DNA of 64,000 nt from Casuarina equisetifolia (GCA_028551475.1 CM052356.1:18689884-18753883); one strand, 5' to 3'; shown: positions 49,170 through 62,378, counted from the stretch's first letter. A program made the numbers and translations. The notes: generated from the letters alone by a model not told the origin.

Positions 49170-49604
49170 TTGTTTGTGCAGGGACCCATGGAGGAGAACA
49201 AAAGTACACCAATGGACTGGTACTTGGACAGTGGGTGTTCGAGACATATGACCGGTAATAAAGAACTCTTCACTAACTTTATTGAGATGGATTGTGGTAA
49301 GGTTTCATTTGGAGATAACTCTAAAAGGGTCATCAAAGGTTTCGGTAACATAGGTAACTCTTCATCCCATTGCATAAAAAATGTCTTGTATGTTGAAGGA
49401 TTAAAATTCAATCTTATTAGTATTAGTCAAATTTGTGATAGAGGAATGTGTGCTAAGTTTACATCAAAATGTTGTAGGCTATATAGCAAAGATAAAAGTA
49501 TAAATGTGATGTGTAGAAGGGTTAGAAATGTTTATTTACTTAAGCTAAACATTGATAATCCTCCTGACACATGTTTGATGTCTCACATAAACGATGAAAA
49601 CTGG
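49170..49604 (+). mobile_element. Copia protease region
   Basis: The aspartic protease motif LDSGCSRHMTG is present, followed by sequence typical of the protease-to-integrase stretch (VLYVEGLKFNLISISQ). It ends where the Athila element begins, at the target duplication ACTGG. Confidence 0.85.
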
Positions 49605-51000
49605 TGTTCGGTGAAATTTAAATGCAAGTGAACATGTCGAACAAGTAATATAATGATAAGAAAGATATCGTCCCACGAAGATTGGTGAATACTAAACTAA
49701 TTAAGTACTAATGATGAATTAATCCTAAAATTTATCTAGCAAATCAAAATATTGTTGAAGATGAATTAAAATTTAAAATTTCTAAAACAAAAACTCAAAA
49801 CTAATTAAAATTGGATCCAAGTAGGAAAAATCAAGATGAGACACATGTTAGAGCTTCCGATTTCATCATAACTACTAGATATGAATTTCCATAGTTTATG
49901 CCTGCAAGAATGATATTATCTATGTGATGGCGGAATTTCCTAATTTATTTACTATCCTATGTCTAGGTATAGTAAACCTATTTAGTTCATTAATTCACTA
50001 TATCTCTATATGTGAATTGAAACAAACCAAATGCATTAGGATCTATGAATATTCTTGGTTTACAATAAATCTTTCGATCATCTTATCACCAAAAGCCACA
50101 CAAATAACATGGTATATGTCTATCCACATTTAATTCATGGTTATATATTATAAGAAGCAATTGCATATTATTACCTTTCAGTCTCTAACATGCACATCAA
50201 ATCATTCAAGTGGTGGCCAATCACTTAAAAGCATTAAGCATAATAATATATAACTCACATAAATAAACTATCTTGTAAAACATAAAAACTTATAGGATTC
50301 ACATCATCATAGTTAGGCTACATCTTCGCTATAACAAAAGAAGTTTAGAACATAATGAAATAATGAGGAAGAACAATAATAAGAAACAAAGAAGGCATCT
50401 TGAATCCAAGAACAAGAAGTCTGTCACCCTTTTTGTCTTCTCTTCAAGAAATCTTGAATTCTTGGCCTCTCTCTTGAGTTGAATCTTGAATTCTTGGCCT
50501 CTCTCTTGAGTTGTGCTCAATTTCCTCCTTGGTTTCAGCGACAACTTCTTTTCTCTCTTGCTTCCCCCTCTCTTCTATGCAGGGCTCCTCCTTTATATAG
50601 GGTATGGGATCTAGAACTTTCTCCTTATCCTAATAGCATTGGGTTTTGGATTCCCAATACAATTGGCTTTTAGACTTCTATATTAATTAGGCTTTGGACT
50701 CCTAATAGGACTAGGTTTTCTAATTATTTAAAAAAATAATAACAATAAAAATCTAATAACAATTATCCAAAGCCCAAGCCCAAGCCCATCTTGATTTCCT
50801 TCACCTTGATAATTTGACCATCTTCTGCCATATAATAAGTACCAGGTTCTCCATGCTTGTTCTTTTTCTTCATGCCTCCTTATGCTACATAAACAAGACA
50901 AATTTAAGTAAATAAAGAGGAATTCAAATATTTTCTCACAAACATTAGAGAATTTATTATTTAAATTAGGTAAAATAACTCTATAAAAATAGAGTTATCA
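49605..51000 (-). repeat. 3' LTR of the Athila element
   Basis: Plus-strand ends are TGTTCGG and TTATCA. It contains a 32-base tandem duplication (50451-50513) also present in the other LTR, and a TATA-like TATATAAAGG on the minus strand near 50595. Confidence 0.95.
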
Positions 51001-52594
51001 ACACCCCCAAACTTAACATTTTGCTAGTCCTCGAGCAAAAGTAATAATTTGCATATGCTTTAGACAAAACCCCTTTAAAAAAATTCTCCATAATTGCTCA
51101 ACTTAACAATTCAAAGAAAAATATAGCTTTCATCTAAACACCACAATTGTTTTATAAGATAAGATAGACTCTTAACTATGTTAACCAGGTGTGTATGTGT
51201 GAGTCCTTATCTTTTCAACTATATGCACTCCAAATAGATCCATATTAATATGCAATCTCTCAAAATCTTTAACCAAACCTCATAGGTTTGCTTTTCATTC
51301 CTCTCTCCACTAATGTAGGCCAATCATCTAACCAAAAATCAATAGGACTTTTATAAGCTTGTAATGTAAGGCTAGGCTAGGGGTAAGATGAAAGTCATTT
51401 AGGCTAAATTCACCCATGAACACATTGCTTTCTAGGATCTAATTTGAGCTTTTGTCACTTCCTTTCTTTGCTTTTTTTTTTTTCGCAAATGATCTTTCTA
51501 TCACCATTTCTCTCATTCCTTTCTTCCCAAAAATACTTGATTTCACTTGGATTTCGACACTCACAAAAGTCACAATCATGCTTGCAATAATAAAGCAAGT
51601 AGTAGGACTAGAAATGTAATTATTATAATCTTATCTTGCTGATGACATCCAACTACTATGCAAAAGCCAATTTCTAAACCTTGAGTGGCTTGAATTTGAC
51701 AATAAGCAATAAGATAATTCCATTCTTAGACAAATGTTGCATTTCCTTTCTTTCTTTCTCTTTTTTTTTTTTGGCATTCACAAAAGCAACATATTATGCT
51801 ACATAATCATTGCAATCAATATCCTTCCCCTCGACTTCTCTTTCACTCAAATAGACTTATATCCTAAAAATCAACATGTTCAAGGGTGCGGGACGAAAAG
51901 ATAATTTATCAAAGGCTCAAAGGTATATATATGTGGGTGTCAAAATAAAAAAAAAATGGATATAAATCAAGGCTCAGCGGGGTGACTGGGGATAAATAAA
52001 TAGGGTTGGCTTGAAAGGCTCAAACGATCCAAAGAATGGCCTAAATCATTTTCTCAATTAGATGCAGCCTAGGATTTCACCTCAAGAGGAAATCAAGCAA
52101 ATTCTAAGATCCGGGTGAGATCTAAGAAAATCACATACTTCACATGAATGTTCTCTAGAAATACACACAATTTCAAAAATGAAGGACTTTTAGTGTTTAA
52201 TAAATGGATCAACATAATCATAATCACACTTAACTCACATCACAATTGTAGGTTTGAACAAAATCTATGTCTTCCAAAGAATCGCCAAGAATTCACAATA
52301 AGGGATGTAATCATGACATAAGAATTTTTTTTTTTTAATCAGATTTAGGACAAAGGTTCTTTCCCTACCCCCAAACTTGAATGAAGCATTGTCCTCAATG
52401 CAAAAAGAAAAGAAAGTAAAAATAAAAGTAAAAGGAATGAGAATACTCCCCTGATTGTAGGTCATATCCACATAGAGCTTTGAGGAGATGGTGGTGACAA
52501 AACTTCCAACAACAGAATGAACACAATGCTTGGGTTGCCTCCCAAGAAGCGCTTGTTTTATAGTTTTCAGCCAAACTATCTTCAAAGTTATTAT
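51001..52594 (-). mobile_element. Athila 3' non-coding region with polypurine tract
   Basis: This stretch lies between integrase and the 3' LTR and holds no long frame; some Athila relatives carry an envelope-like frame here, but none is seen. The minus-strand polypurine tract (AGTTTGGGGGTGT) touches the LTR at 51001-51013. Confidence 0.8.
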
Positions 52595-53848
52595 TCAAGG
52601 AGGGAGAAGATCAAGGATAGTCTTCTGCATGTTAACTCCCTCGAAGTAAGGCTTCAGATGTTGACCATTCACCTTAAATGTGCCTTGGGTGTCATTTGCA
52701 ACTTCTATTGCTCCATATGGGAATACCTTAGTGACTATGAAAGGGCCAGACCATCGGGACCGTAATTTACCTGGAAACAATTTAAGATGAGAGTTATAAA
52801 GTAATACTTTCTGACCAACCACAAACTCTCTTCTTAATATGTGTTTGTCATGCCATCTTTTTGTCCGCTCCTTGTATATTTTGGCATTTTCATAGGCCTC
52901 ATCTCGTAAATCCTGTAATTCATTCAACTGCAACAATTGAGTTTCACCTGCAGACGGCATATCAAAGTTTAAAAATTTCAAAGCCCAATATGCTTTATGC
53001 TCTAATTCTACTGGTAGATGACAAGCCTTCCCAAACACTAGCCTAAAAGGAGACATTCCAATTGGTGTTTTGAATGCTGTTCTATAGGCCTAAAGTGCAT
53101 CATCAAGTTTCATTGACCAATCTTTCCTTGAGGCATTCACAGTTTTTTCCAAAATTCTCTTAATTTCCCTATTTGATATCTCAACTTGACCACTAGTCTG
53201 AGGGTGATAAGGGGTAGCAATCTTATGGATAACCCCATACTTACCCAAAAGTGCTTCAAATTGTTTGTTGCAAAAATGGGTCCCTCTATCACTTATGATT
53301 GCCCTAGGAGTGCCAAAACGGGTAAAAATATTTTTCTTTAAGAATTTAACCACAACCTTAGCATCATTTATAGGCAATGCGACTGCTTTTACCCACTTAG
53401 ACACATACTCAACAGCCACTAAAATATACATATTTCCATAAGAAGGTGGAAAGGGTCCCATGAAATCAATACCCCAAACATCAAATAACTCACACACAAT
53501 AACATTGTTTAGAGGCATCTCATGTTTCTTAGAAATATTTCCAGTTCTTTGACATTGATCACATGCAACTACATATGAATATGCATCTCTAAAAAGTGTG
53601 GGCCAATAAAATCCAGACTGTAAAACCTTAGCTGCAGTTCTGGTAGCACCAAAATGACCACTAGCCTCTCTAGCATGACAATGGTGTAGGATACTACCCA
53701 TCTCTTCCTCAGGAACACATCTCCTTATAATCTGGTCTACACATACTTTAAACAAGAAAGGCTCTTCCCAAAAATAATGTTTGAGGTCAAAAAAGAATTT
53801 TTTTCTTTGTTGATATGACATTTCAGGAGGAAGAACATTACTTACCAA
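52595..53848 (-). mobile_element. Athila integrase region
   Basis: The zinc-binding HHCC part ([24 protein letters not shown]) and the catalytic core with D, D and E positions ([27 protein letters not shown]) are visible. It is followed by a C-terminal domain ending near LKPYF. No chromodomain is present. Confidence 0.9.
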
Positions 53849-53917
53849 ATAATTGACAAAATCAGCATACCAGGGAATTTGGATGGATTGGAGTGCAAAA
53901 ATGTTTTCATTAGGAAA

Positions 53918-56758
53918 TTATTCCATAATTGGTTGAGCTTCTTCCTTCAGATTGGGAATTCTGGACAAATGATCTGCAACTAGATTCTCGGTCCCTTTCT
54001 TATCCTTGATCTCCAAATCAAACTCTTGTAGCAAGAGAATCCACCTGATTAACCTAGGTTTTGATTCTTTCTTTTCAAGTAGATACTTAAGAGATGAGTG
54101 GTCAGAATAAACAATAACTTTGAAACCAATTAGATAAAAACGGAATTTATCAAAAGCAAATACTATAGCCAAAAGTTCTTTTTCTGTTGTTGAATAATTT
54201 AATTGTGCACCTGATAATGTTCGACTGGCATAGTAGATGGTCTGAAAAACTCCATTCTTTCGTTGTCCCAGAACAGCTCCTACTGCAAAATCACTAGCAT
54301 CACACATTAGCTCAAAAGGTAAGTCCCATTCTGGTACTGCCATGATTGGTGCTGATATTAACTTTTCCTTTAAAGTATTAAAAGCCTGCAAGCATTCATC
54401 AGAAAAGTTATATTTCACATCTTTAACCAACAAACTTGAAAGAGGTCTAGCGATTTTAGAAAAATCTTTTATTAATCGCCTATAGAATCCTGCATGCCCT
54501 AAAAATCCTCTAACAAGTCTCACTGATGTTGGTGGGGGCAATTTTGCAATGACCTCCACTTTAGCTCGATCAACCTCTAGTCCTTTTTTGGATATCTTAT
54601 GCCCAAGCACTATTCCTTCTTGCACCATAAAATGACACTTCTCCCAATTCAACACAAGGTTAGTCTCCTCACACCTTTGTAAGACTTTTGCTAAATTATT
54701 TAAACAAATGTCAAATGATGAGCCAAATATAGAAAAATCATCCATGAAAATTTCAATAAATTTTTTAACCATATCAGAAAAAATTGCCATCATGCATCTC
54801 TGAAAAGTTGCTGGTGCATTACAAAGACCAAAGGGCATTCTTCTAAAAGCAAAGGTACCATAAGGACAAGTGAAAGTGGTTTTCTCTTGATCTTCTGGTG
54901 CAATGTGAATTTGATTATACCCTGAATACCCATCAAGAAAGCAATAAAATTCATGTCCTGCAAGTCTTTCTAACATTTGATCAATAAATGGTAAAGGGAA
55001 ATGATCTTTTCTCGTGGCATCATTCAGTTTTCTATAATCTATACATACACACCATCCAGTAACTGTCCTAGTTGGAATCAGTTCATTATTATCATTTCTT
55101 TGAACAGTCATACCTCCTTTCTTTGGCACAACTTGTACAGGACTTACCCAAGGACTGTCTGAGATGGGATAAATGATCCCTACATCAAGTAACTTGATTA
55201 CCTCAGCCTTCACCACTTCTTGCATCTTTGGATTCAATCGCCTCTGAGGTTGAATAGTAGCTTTGTACTGCTCTTCCATCAAAATCTTGTGCATGCAGAG
55301 TGAAGGACTAATTCCCTTGATATCAGCTATTTTCCATCCAATTGCTCCCTTATGCTCTTTCAACACTCGAAGTAGTTTCTCTTCCATTGATTCTGTCAAA
55401 GAAGAAGATATGATTATTGGCAAAGTAGAAACTTCATCTAAATAAACATATTTCAAATGGGAAGGTAAGGGCTTGAGTTCAAGAGTTGGAGGCTCTTCAA
55501 TCGATGGCTTAGGTTTTGTCATATGTTGTCCCAACTCCTCAAACTTTGTTGCCTTTTGTTGTGAATATGGTGGATTTGCTTCCATGAGATTGGCATACTC
55601 CTGTATCTCTTCACTTTCAATTTTCTCATTCTTTAGGTGAACCAAGCATGCTTCAAGTGGATCCTTGAAAGCTTTTTCCTGAAAGATCTTATTCACAAAC
55701 TTATCAATTGTCTCAACCCTAAAGCAAGAACTATCATCAGAAGGATGTTTCATAGCAGTAAAAACATTAAAAGTGACAGAATCATTTTGAACTCTTAAGA
55801 TTAACTTCTCTTGTTGTACATCAATTAGAGCTCTTCCTGTTGCTAGAAAAGGTCGACCTAAGATAAGTGGTACCTCAAGGTTTTCCTCCATGTCAAGTAC
55901 TATAAAATCTGCAGGAAAGATAAATTTGTCAACTTTCACCAATACATCTTCAATAATGCCCCTTGGATATTTGATTGATCGATCAACCAATTGTAGGGAC
56001 ACTGTGGTTGGCTTCACTTCACCCATTCCTAATTTTCTAAAAATAGAAAAAGGCATTAGATTAATACTGGCTCCTAAATCATATAATGCCTTATCAAAGT
56101 GAGAATCTCCAATAGTACAAGGAATTGTAAAACTCCCTGGATCTTTTAATTTTGGAGGCAGTTTGTTTTGTAAGATGGCTGAGCATTCTTCAGTTAGCTT
56201 CACGGTTTCATATTCTTCCAGCTTCCTTTTGTTTTTCAATATCTCCTTAAGAAATTTTGCATAACTGAGCATTTGAGCCAATGCATCTGCAAAAGGAATG
56301 TTAATATGCAATTTTTTAAATACATCAAGAAATTTAGAAAACTGCTTATCTATTTTATGTTGCTGGAGTCTCTGAGGAAATGGAACTGGAGGCACATAAG
56401 GCTTGGGATTATCAGGGAATAATGTTCTCTTGGTTGCCTCCTCAGGCTGCATGCTAACATTTTCTTCCTTATCCCTGACATTTTCTTTCTCAACGTCATT
56501 TTTTCCCACTTGTTTGCCATTTCTTAAGTTTATTGCCTTAGCATCTTCTATAGGATTCTTTTCTGTGCTGCTAGGCAAGGAACCTTGTTGTCTTTCAGAA
56601 ATCATATTAGCCAACTGACCTATTTGCACCTCTAAATTTCGAATTGAAGCTTCTTGGTTTTGCATTCTTGTTTCGTTGTTCTGTAACATCTTGACAACCA
56701 TTTCCTCTAAATTAGGCTTCTTTTCTTCTGGTTGCCTAAACCCTGGTGGTGGCCTCAT
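53918..56758 (-). mobile_element. Athila protease, reverse transcriptase and RNase H region
   Basis: A 946-codon frame contains the end of gag, the protease region (LGASINLMP and LILGRPFL), reverse transcriptase with the FMDDFSIFG active-site box, and RNase H (DASDFAVGAVLG, YSDHSSLKYLL). The order protease-RT-RNase H before integrase is that of Ty3/Gypsy. Confidence 0.92.
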
Positions 56759-56796
56759 TGCATTAGAATTACTCCATGAAAATTTAGGTGGTTACG

Positions 56797-57855
56797 CTAT
56801 CCCAGATTGTAAGTGTTGGAGTATGGATTATTTTGTGGCCTACTTGAATTTCCAACATAATTAGCATCTTCACTACCCTGAGTAAAGGTGTTATCTAACT
56901 GACATTCTATGCTCGCATGTCCTCCACCACAATGATCACATACTATGTTTTGAATTCTCATGACTGGAGCATTCAAGTTATCTATCTTCTTGTTGAGTTT
57001 ATCAAACTGTGCATAAATTACAGTGAAAGCATCCACTTCATGAATTCCACTAGCTTTCCTTACTGGTAGCCTTTCAGTAGGTCATTGATAACTATTGTTT
57101 GCCATTTCCTCCAAAAGATCATATGCTTCTTCTGGTGTCTTATTGTTCAAAGCCCCTCCTGCAGCTGTATCAAGCGTAAAACGAAGATTTGTACTAGACC
57201 CATTATAAAAAGTTTGTACCTGTAACCATTTGGGCAGTCCATGTTGTGGACATTTTCTTAAAAGCTCCTTGAATCTTTCTCAAGCTTCATATAATGATTC
57301 ATTCTCCATTTGCATAAAAGCGGTAATATCGTTATGCATTTTTACAGATTTTGCTGGAGGAAAGAACTTACTAAGAAATTTCTGAGCCAAATCATCCCAT
57401 GTTGTAATTGATCCTGCAGGAAGAGAAGAAAGCCAACTTTTAGCTTTGTCTCTTAAAGAAAATGGGAATAGCCTTAATCTAACAGCATCATTTGTGACCC
57501 CATTGTATTTAATCATGTCACAGATTTCAAGAAAAGCATCAATGTGAGCATTTGGATCATCATTTGGTAGCCCATAAAATTGCACGGAATTTTGAAGCAT
57601 CTGAATGAGTGCGGGCTTGATTTCAAAGTTGTTTGCTTGAATTGCAGGCCTTTTGATACTTGATGTGGCACCCTGAACTGTTGGTGCAACATATTCTTTT
57701 AGAATCTTGCGTGGATCATCATTCTCTGCCATTTTTGTAGCTTCACTTCTTTGTTCTCTTAGCTCCTTTCGTTGCTTTCTGACTGTGCGTTCAATTTCTG
57801 GGTCAAGATTAACAAGTTGTTCTCTTTGGCTACGGGTCATGCACGTCTGTAACAA
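56797..57855 (-). mobile_element. Athila gag region
   Basis: The front shows a retrotransposon gag domain (RLRLFPFSLRDKAKSWL, TWDDLAQKFLSKFFPP) and the rear a CCHC knuckle (CDHCGGGHASIEC). It is the first coding part after the 5' LTR and primer site. Confidence 0.88.
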
Positions 57856-58050
57856 TCCTGAAAAGTAGCAACTAAAAAAAATGATTGATTTTTTTAATTA
57901 ATTTTTTTTAATGTAAAAATAAAAATAATAAAGCAAAGTAAAAATAAAATCTAACAAAACAAAAAAATCGTTTTTTTTAAAAGAAAATAAAAACTAGATT
58001 AAACTTAGAATTATTTGGTATTAATATTAATGAGTAGTAAAACAACCAAT

Positions 58051-58067
58051 CCCCGGCAACGGCGCCA
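58051..58067 (-). other. Primer binding site of the Athila element
   Basis: On the minus strand TGGCGCCGTTGCCGGGG matches the 3' end of Asp-tRNA, the primer used by Athila-type elements. It lies six bases inside the 5' LTR border. Confidence 0.93.
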
Positions 58068-58073
58068 AAAACT

Positions 58074-59469
58074 TGTTCGGTGAAATTTAAATGCAAGTGA
58101 ACATGTCGAACAAGTAATATAATGATAAGAAAGATATCGTCCCACGAAGATTGGTGAATACTAAACTAATTAAGTACTAATGATGAATTAATCCTAAAAT
58201 TTATCTAGCAAATCAAAATATTGTTGAAGATAAATTAAAATTTAAAATTTCTAAAACAAAAACTCAAAACTAATTAAAATTGGATCCAAGTAGGAAAAAT
58301 CAAGATGAGACACATGTTAGAGCTTCCGATTTCACCATAACTACTAGATATGAATTTCCATAGTTTATGCCTGCAAGAATGATATTATCTATGTGATGGC
58401 GGAATTTCCTAATTTATTTACTATCCTATGTCTAGGTATAATAAACCTATTTAGTTCATTAATTCACTATATCTCTATATGTGAATTGAAACAAACCAAA
58501 TGCATTAGGATCTATGAATATTCTTGGTTTACAATAAATCTTTCGATCATCTTATCACCAAAAGCCACACAAATAACATGGTATATGTCTATCCACATTT
58601 AATTCATGGTTATATATTATAAGAAGCAATTGCATATTATTACCTTTCAGTCTCTAACATGCACATCAAATCATTCAAGTGGTGGCCAATCACTTAAAAG
58701 CATTAAGCATAATAATATACAACTCACATAAATAAACTATCTTGTAAAACATAAAAACTTATAGGATTCACATCATCATAGTTAGGCTACATCTTCGCTC
58801 TAACAAAAGAAGTTTAGAACATAATGAAATAATGAGGAAGAACAATAATAAGAAACAAAGAAGGCATCTTGAATCCAAGAACAAGAAGTCTGTCACCCTT
58901 TTTGTCTTCTCTTCAAGAAATCTTGAATTCTTGGCCTCTCTCTTGAGTTGAATCTTGAATTCTTGGCCTCTCTCTTGAGTTGTGCTCAATTTCCTCCTTG
59001 GTTTCAGCGACAACTTCTTTTCTCTCTTGCTTCCCCCTCTCTTCTATGCAGGGCTCCTCCTTTATATAGGGTATGGGATCTAGAACTTTCTCCTTATCCT
59101 AATAGCATTGGGTTTTGGATTCCCAATACAATTGGCTTTTAGACTTCTATATTAATTAGGCTTTGGACTCCTAATAGGACTAGGTTTTCTAATTATTTAA
59201 AAAAATAATAACAATAAAAATCTAATAACAATTATCCAAAGCCCAAGCCCAAGCCCATCTTGATTTCCTTCACCTTGATAATTTGACCATCTTCTGCCAT
59301 ATAATAAGTACCAGGTTCTCCATGCTTGTTCTTTTTCTTCATGCCTCCTTATGCTACATAAACAAGACAAATTTAAGTAAATAAAGAGGAATTCAAATAT
59401 TTTCTCACAAACATTAGAGAATTTATTATTTAAATTAGGTAAAATAACTCTATAAAAATAGAGTTATCA
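58074..59469 (-). repeat. 5' LTR of the Athila element
   Basis: It has the same length (1,396 bp) and ends as the 3' LTR, and is about 99.6 percent identical by eye. It includes the same 32-base tandem duplication, here at about 58920-58982. Confidence 0.95.
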
Positions 59470-59474
59470 ACTGG

Positions 59475-60400
59475 GTATGGCATAAAAGATTAGGTCACCT
59501 CAGCTTTAGCCAAATGGCAAAAATCATTAAGAAAAATCTGGTTAGGGGATTGCCTAATCTTAAGCTTGAGAAGAGTCTTGTTTATGATGAATGTATGAAA
59601 GGAAAACAAACTAAAAATAGCTTTGAATCGAAGGATACTATTTCCACAACGAAACCATTATAATTACTACATATGGATTTGTTTGGACCTATGAGGACAG
59701 CTAGCCTTGGGGGAAAACATTTGTGTTAGTTATGGTAGATGATTTATCAAGATTTACATGGGTTTTCTTTTTGTCTAGCAAAAATGAAATTTTTAGTGTA
59801 TTTAAAACTTTCTGTAGACTAGTTCAAAATGAAAGGGATTCTAAGATAAAATGTGTTCGGTCTGATCATGCTGGAGAATTCAAAAATAATATGTTTGATG
59901 ATTTCTGTGCTGAAAATGGAATAAAACTTGAGTTTTCTGCCCCCAGAACTCCCCAACAGAATGGGGTGGCTGAAAGAAAAAATAGATCTCTCCAGGAAAT
60001 GGCTAGGACCATGTTATTAGAAAATAATCTGCCCAAGTATTTTTGGGGAAAAGCTATGAACACAGCCTGTTATATTCTTAATAGAGTTTCCATAAGAGGG
60101 ATCACTAAGAAAACTCCATATGAAATACTAAATAACAAAAAACCGAATATTGCCTATTTTAAAGCATTTGGTTGTAAGTGTTTTGTTCATAACAATGGCA
60201 AAGACTCCATGGGTAAGTTCAATGCTAAAAGTGATGAGGGTATCTTTTTGGGATACTCCACCCACAGCAAAGCTTATAGAGTTTTCAATAAGAGAACTTT
60301 AGTAGTTGAAGAATCTATCCATGTGGTATTTAATGAATCTAACAGCTCTCTGTCGAGAGAAACTGAGTTTGATGTAGCAGATCTAGTTTCCCCTCAAATC
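59475..60400 (+). mobile_element. Copia integrase region
   Basis: After the Athila insertion the Copia sequence resumes with WHKRLGHLS (pre-integrase zinc motif). The integrase core follows: VMVDDLSRFTWVFFL, RSDHAGEF and TPQQNGVAERKNR. It ends in the FLGYS-type tail of Copia integrase. Confidence 0.88.
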
Positions 60401-60599
60401 ATGCCCTTAGCAGCACCTGAACAAGGGCCATTTCAAGCAGCATTAGACGATGCTCCCCCTGAAAAGGAACCCTCATTTCCTAGGGTGTGCGGGGAAGTAG
60501 ATCCCACACAAATTATTAGAGACAGCACCAAATCAATAAGAATTAGATCCTCCGTTCAAAATTTTTGTGAATTTGTTGCATTTGTTTCTCAAATTGAAC

Positions 60600-61357
60600 C
60601 TAGAAAAATAGATGAAGCATTTAATGATATTAATTGGATTATGGCCATGGAAGAGGAATTAAATCAATTTAAAAGAAATGATGTATGGATTCTTGTGAGT
60701 AGACCCTCACATCAATCTGTCATTGGCACAAAATGGGTATTTAAGAACAAAATGGATGAACATGGGAATATAGTTAGAAATAAAGCTAGATTAGTGGCTC
60801 AGGATTATAATCAAGAAGAAGGGATAGACTATGAAGAAACTTATGCACCCGTAGCCAGACTTGAATCTATAAGACTCTTACTTGCCTATGCCTGTTTTAG
60901 AAACTTTAAATTGTTTCAAATAGATGTTAAAAGTGCCTTTTTAAATGAATTCATCAAGGAGGAGGTCTATGTTGAACAACCTCCCGGTTTCTGTGATGAA
61001 AACTTTCCAGATCATGTTTTCAAATTGAAAAAAGCACTTTATGGATTAAAACAAGCTTCCCGAGCTTGGTATGATTGATTGAGTGAATTTTTATTATCAA
61101 ATGGTTTTAGAAAAGGACAAGTTGATACTACCTTGTTTATTAAACATGAGAAAAATAATATTTTACTTGTTCTAATATATGTGGATGATATTATTTTTGG
61201 CTCAACAAATGAAAACCTAGTTGAGCAATTTGCTTCTCTCATGAAAAATGAATTTGAAATGAGTATGCTTGGTGAACTTAATTATTTCTTGGGCTTACAA
61301 ATTAAACAAACAGATTCGGGTATCTTTATTAACCAAAATAAGTTTGTCTCTAATTTA
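60600..61357 (+). mobile_element. Copia reverse transcriptase region, split by a LINE
   Basis: The domain is recognised by WVFKNKMDEHG, ARLVAQDYNQEEGIDY, FQIDVKSAFLN, KKALYGLKQASRAWY and the active-site box YVDDIIFGS. It reaches the 18-bp target duplication of the LINE at 61340-61357 and continues after 62378. Confidence 0.9.
61340..61357 (+). repeat. Left copy of the LINE target-site duplication
   Basis: AAGTTTGTCTCTAATTTA is repeated exactly at 62361-62378, after the poly(A) tail. Confidence 0.97.
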
Positions 61358-62360
61358 AACAGACCCTTTATGAAATTGAAAAAAGGATTAGAACTTTCCT
61401 TTGGACAGGTAAATCTAATGGACGATGTGTAGCGAAAGTGGCATGGAAAGAAGTTTGCTGGCCTAAAGTTTCTGGAGGACTAGGTTTGATAGACATTCAC
61501 ACTTGGAATAAAGCAGCAATTGGAAAACTCCTATGGTCTCTTGTGCACCCCAATTCAAACTCCTTATGGGTTAAATGGATGATAACAGAAAATTTGAAGG
61601 AAAGGAATGTATTAGAAGTTGAGATGAAAGGATCACTAGCTTGGAGTTTTAGGAATATTTTACAAGTAAGAAATGAACTAACACAACTAGTGACAGACTC
61701 AGAATACAATATTGCCAAGAGTTATGTAGCACTAAGAGAGAACAGAGAAGATTCCAAATGGGCAACACTTGTTTGGAAAGAAGGAGTACCGAAGCATAAT
61801 TTTATATGTTGGATCATTTTAAGAGACAAACTATCCACAGCAGATCGGGTGGCAAAATGGAATAGTTCAGTGGATCTACGATGCAACCTCTGCCAACAAG
61901 AAGAAGAATCACATGAACATTTATTTTTTAAGTGCAGGTTCACAAACTACATCTGGAAGGCTTTGTTAGGCATGAATGGATTAACTCGAAGAATTGAACA
62001 TTGGAGAGCTGAAATATATTGGATGATCAACACTGTTAAGAAGAAGAGCTTTGCAGCTACTTTGCTTAGTATATCTTTCAAGGCCGTATTGTATCACATT
62101 TGGAGCGAAAGGAATAGAAGAAGATTCAGCAATACAAGTCTAGAAAACTCAACCATTATTGCCAAAATCAAGAAGGACGTGAGAGGCAAGATTTCATCTA
62201 CTAGAGGAGTTAAGCTTACAAATTGTAATAAATTTTTACAAGAGCTTTGGAATTTGCCAAGTGCAATATTTGAGCTTAGATGATGATATTTTGTAATCGA
62301 ACAATCTTGTAAATTTTTTATGAGTGATATATAATTTGACCTTTCACCAAAAAAAAAAAA
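61358..62360 (+). mobile_element. 5'-truncated L1-type LINE with poly(A) tail
   Basis: About 1.0 kb of the 3' end of a plant L1 element is inserted in the Copia reverse transcriptase. The frame is open from the left border to TGA at 62281-62283. It encodes the end of the ORF2 product: FLWTGKSNGRCVAKVAWKEV, CWPKVSGGLGLIDI and KLLWSL, then the zinc-binding zf-RVT domain with RDKLSTADRVAKW and CNLCQQEEESHEHLFFKC. A short 3' tail ends in about 14 A. The endonuclease and most of the reverse transcriptase are absent, as in common 5'-truncated copies. The perfect 18-bp target duplication and lack of stops show a recent insertion by target-primed reverse transcription. Confidence 0.95.
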
Positions 62361-62378
62361 AAGTTTGTCTCTAATTTA
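62361..62378 (+). repeat. Right copy of the LINE target-site duplication
   Basis: It is identical to 61340-61357 and directly follows the poly(A) tail. After it the Copia frame resumes. Confidence 0.97.

Larger units (their letters stand above)
49605..59469 (-). mobile_element. Athila-type Ty3/Gypsy retrotransposon, structurally complete and young
   Basis: This 9,865-bp element is inserted in the Copia element in minus orientation. Both LTRs (1,396 bp each), an Asp-tRNA primer site, gag, protease, reverse transcriptase, RNase H, integrase, a 1.6-kb non-coding 3' region and a polypurine tract are all in place. The 5-base target duplication ACTGG flanks it (49600-49604 and 59470-59474). Lack of a chromodomain plus the primer type place it in the non-chromovirus Athila group. 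Counting by eye, the LTRs differ at about five positions, which suggests an insertion a few hundred thousand years old or less. The coding region has about four breaks, so it looks whole in structure but not functional. Confidence 0.92.

Noticed and set aside
51001-52594. Possible envelope-like gene in the Athila 3' region
   Set aside because: No long frame or membrane-type protein was seen; the stretch is AT-rich and non-coding.
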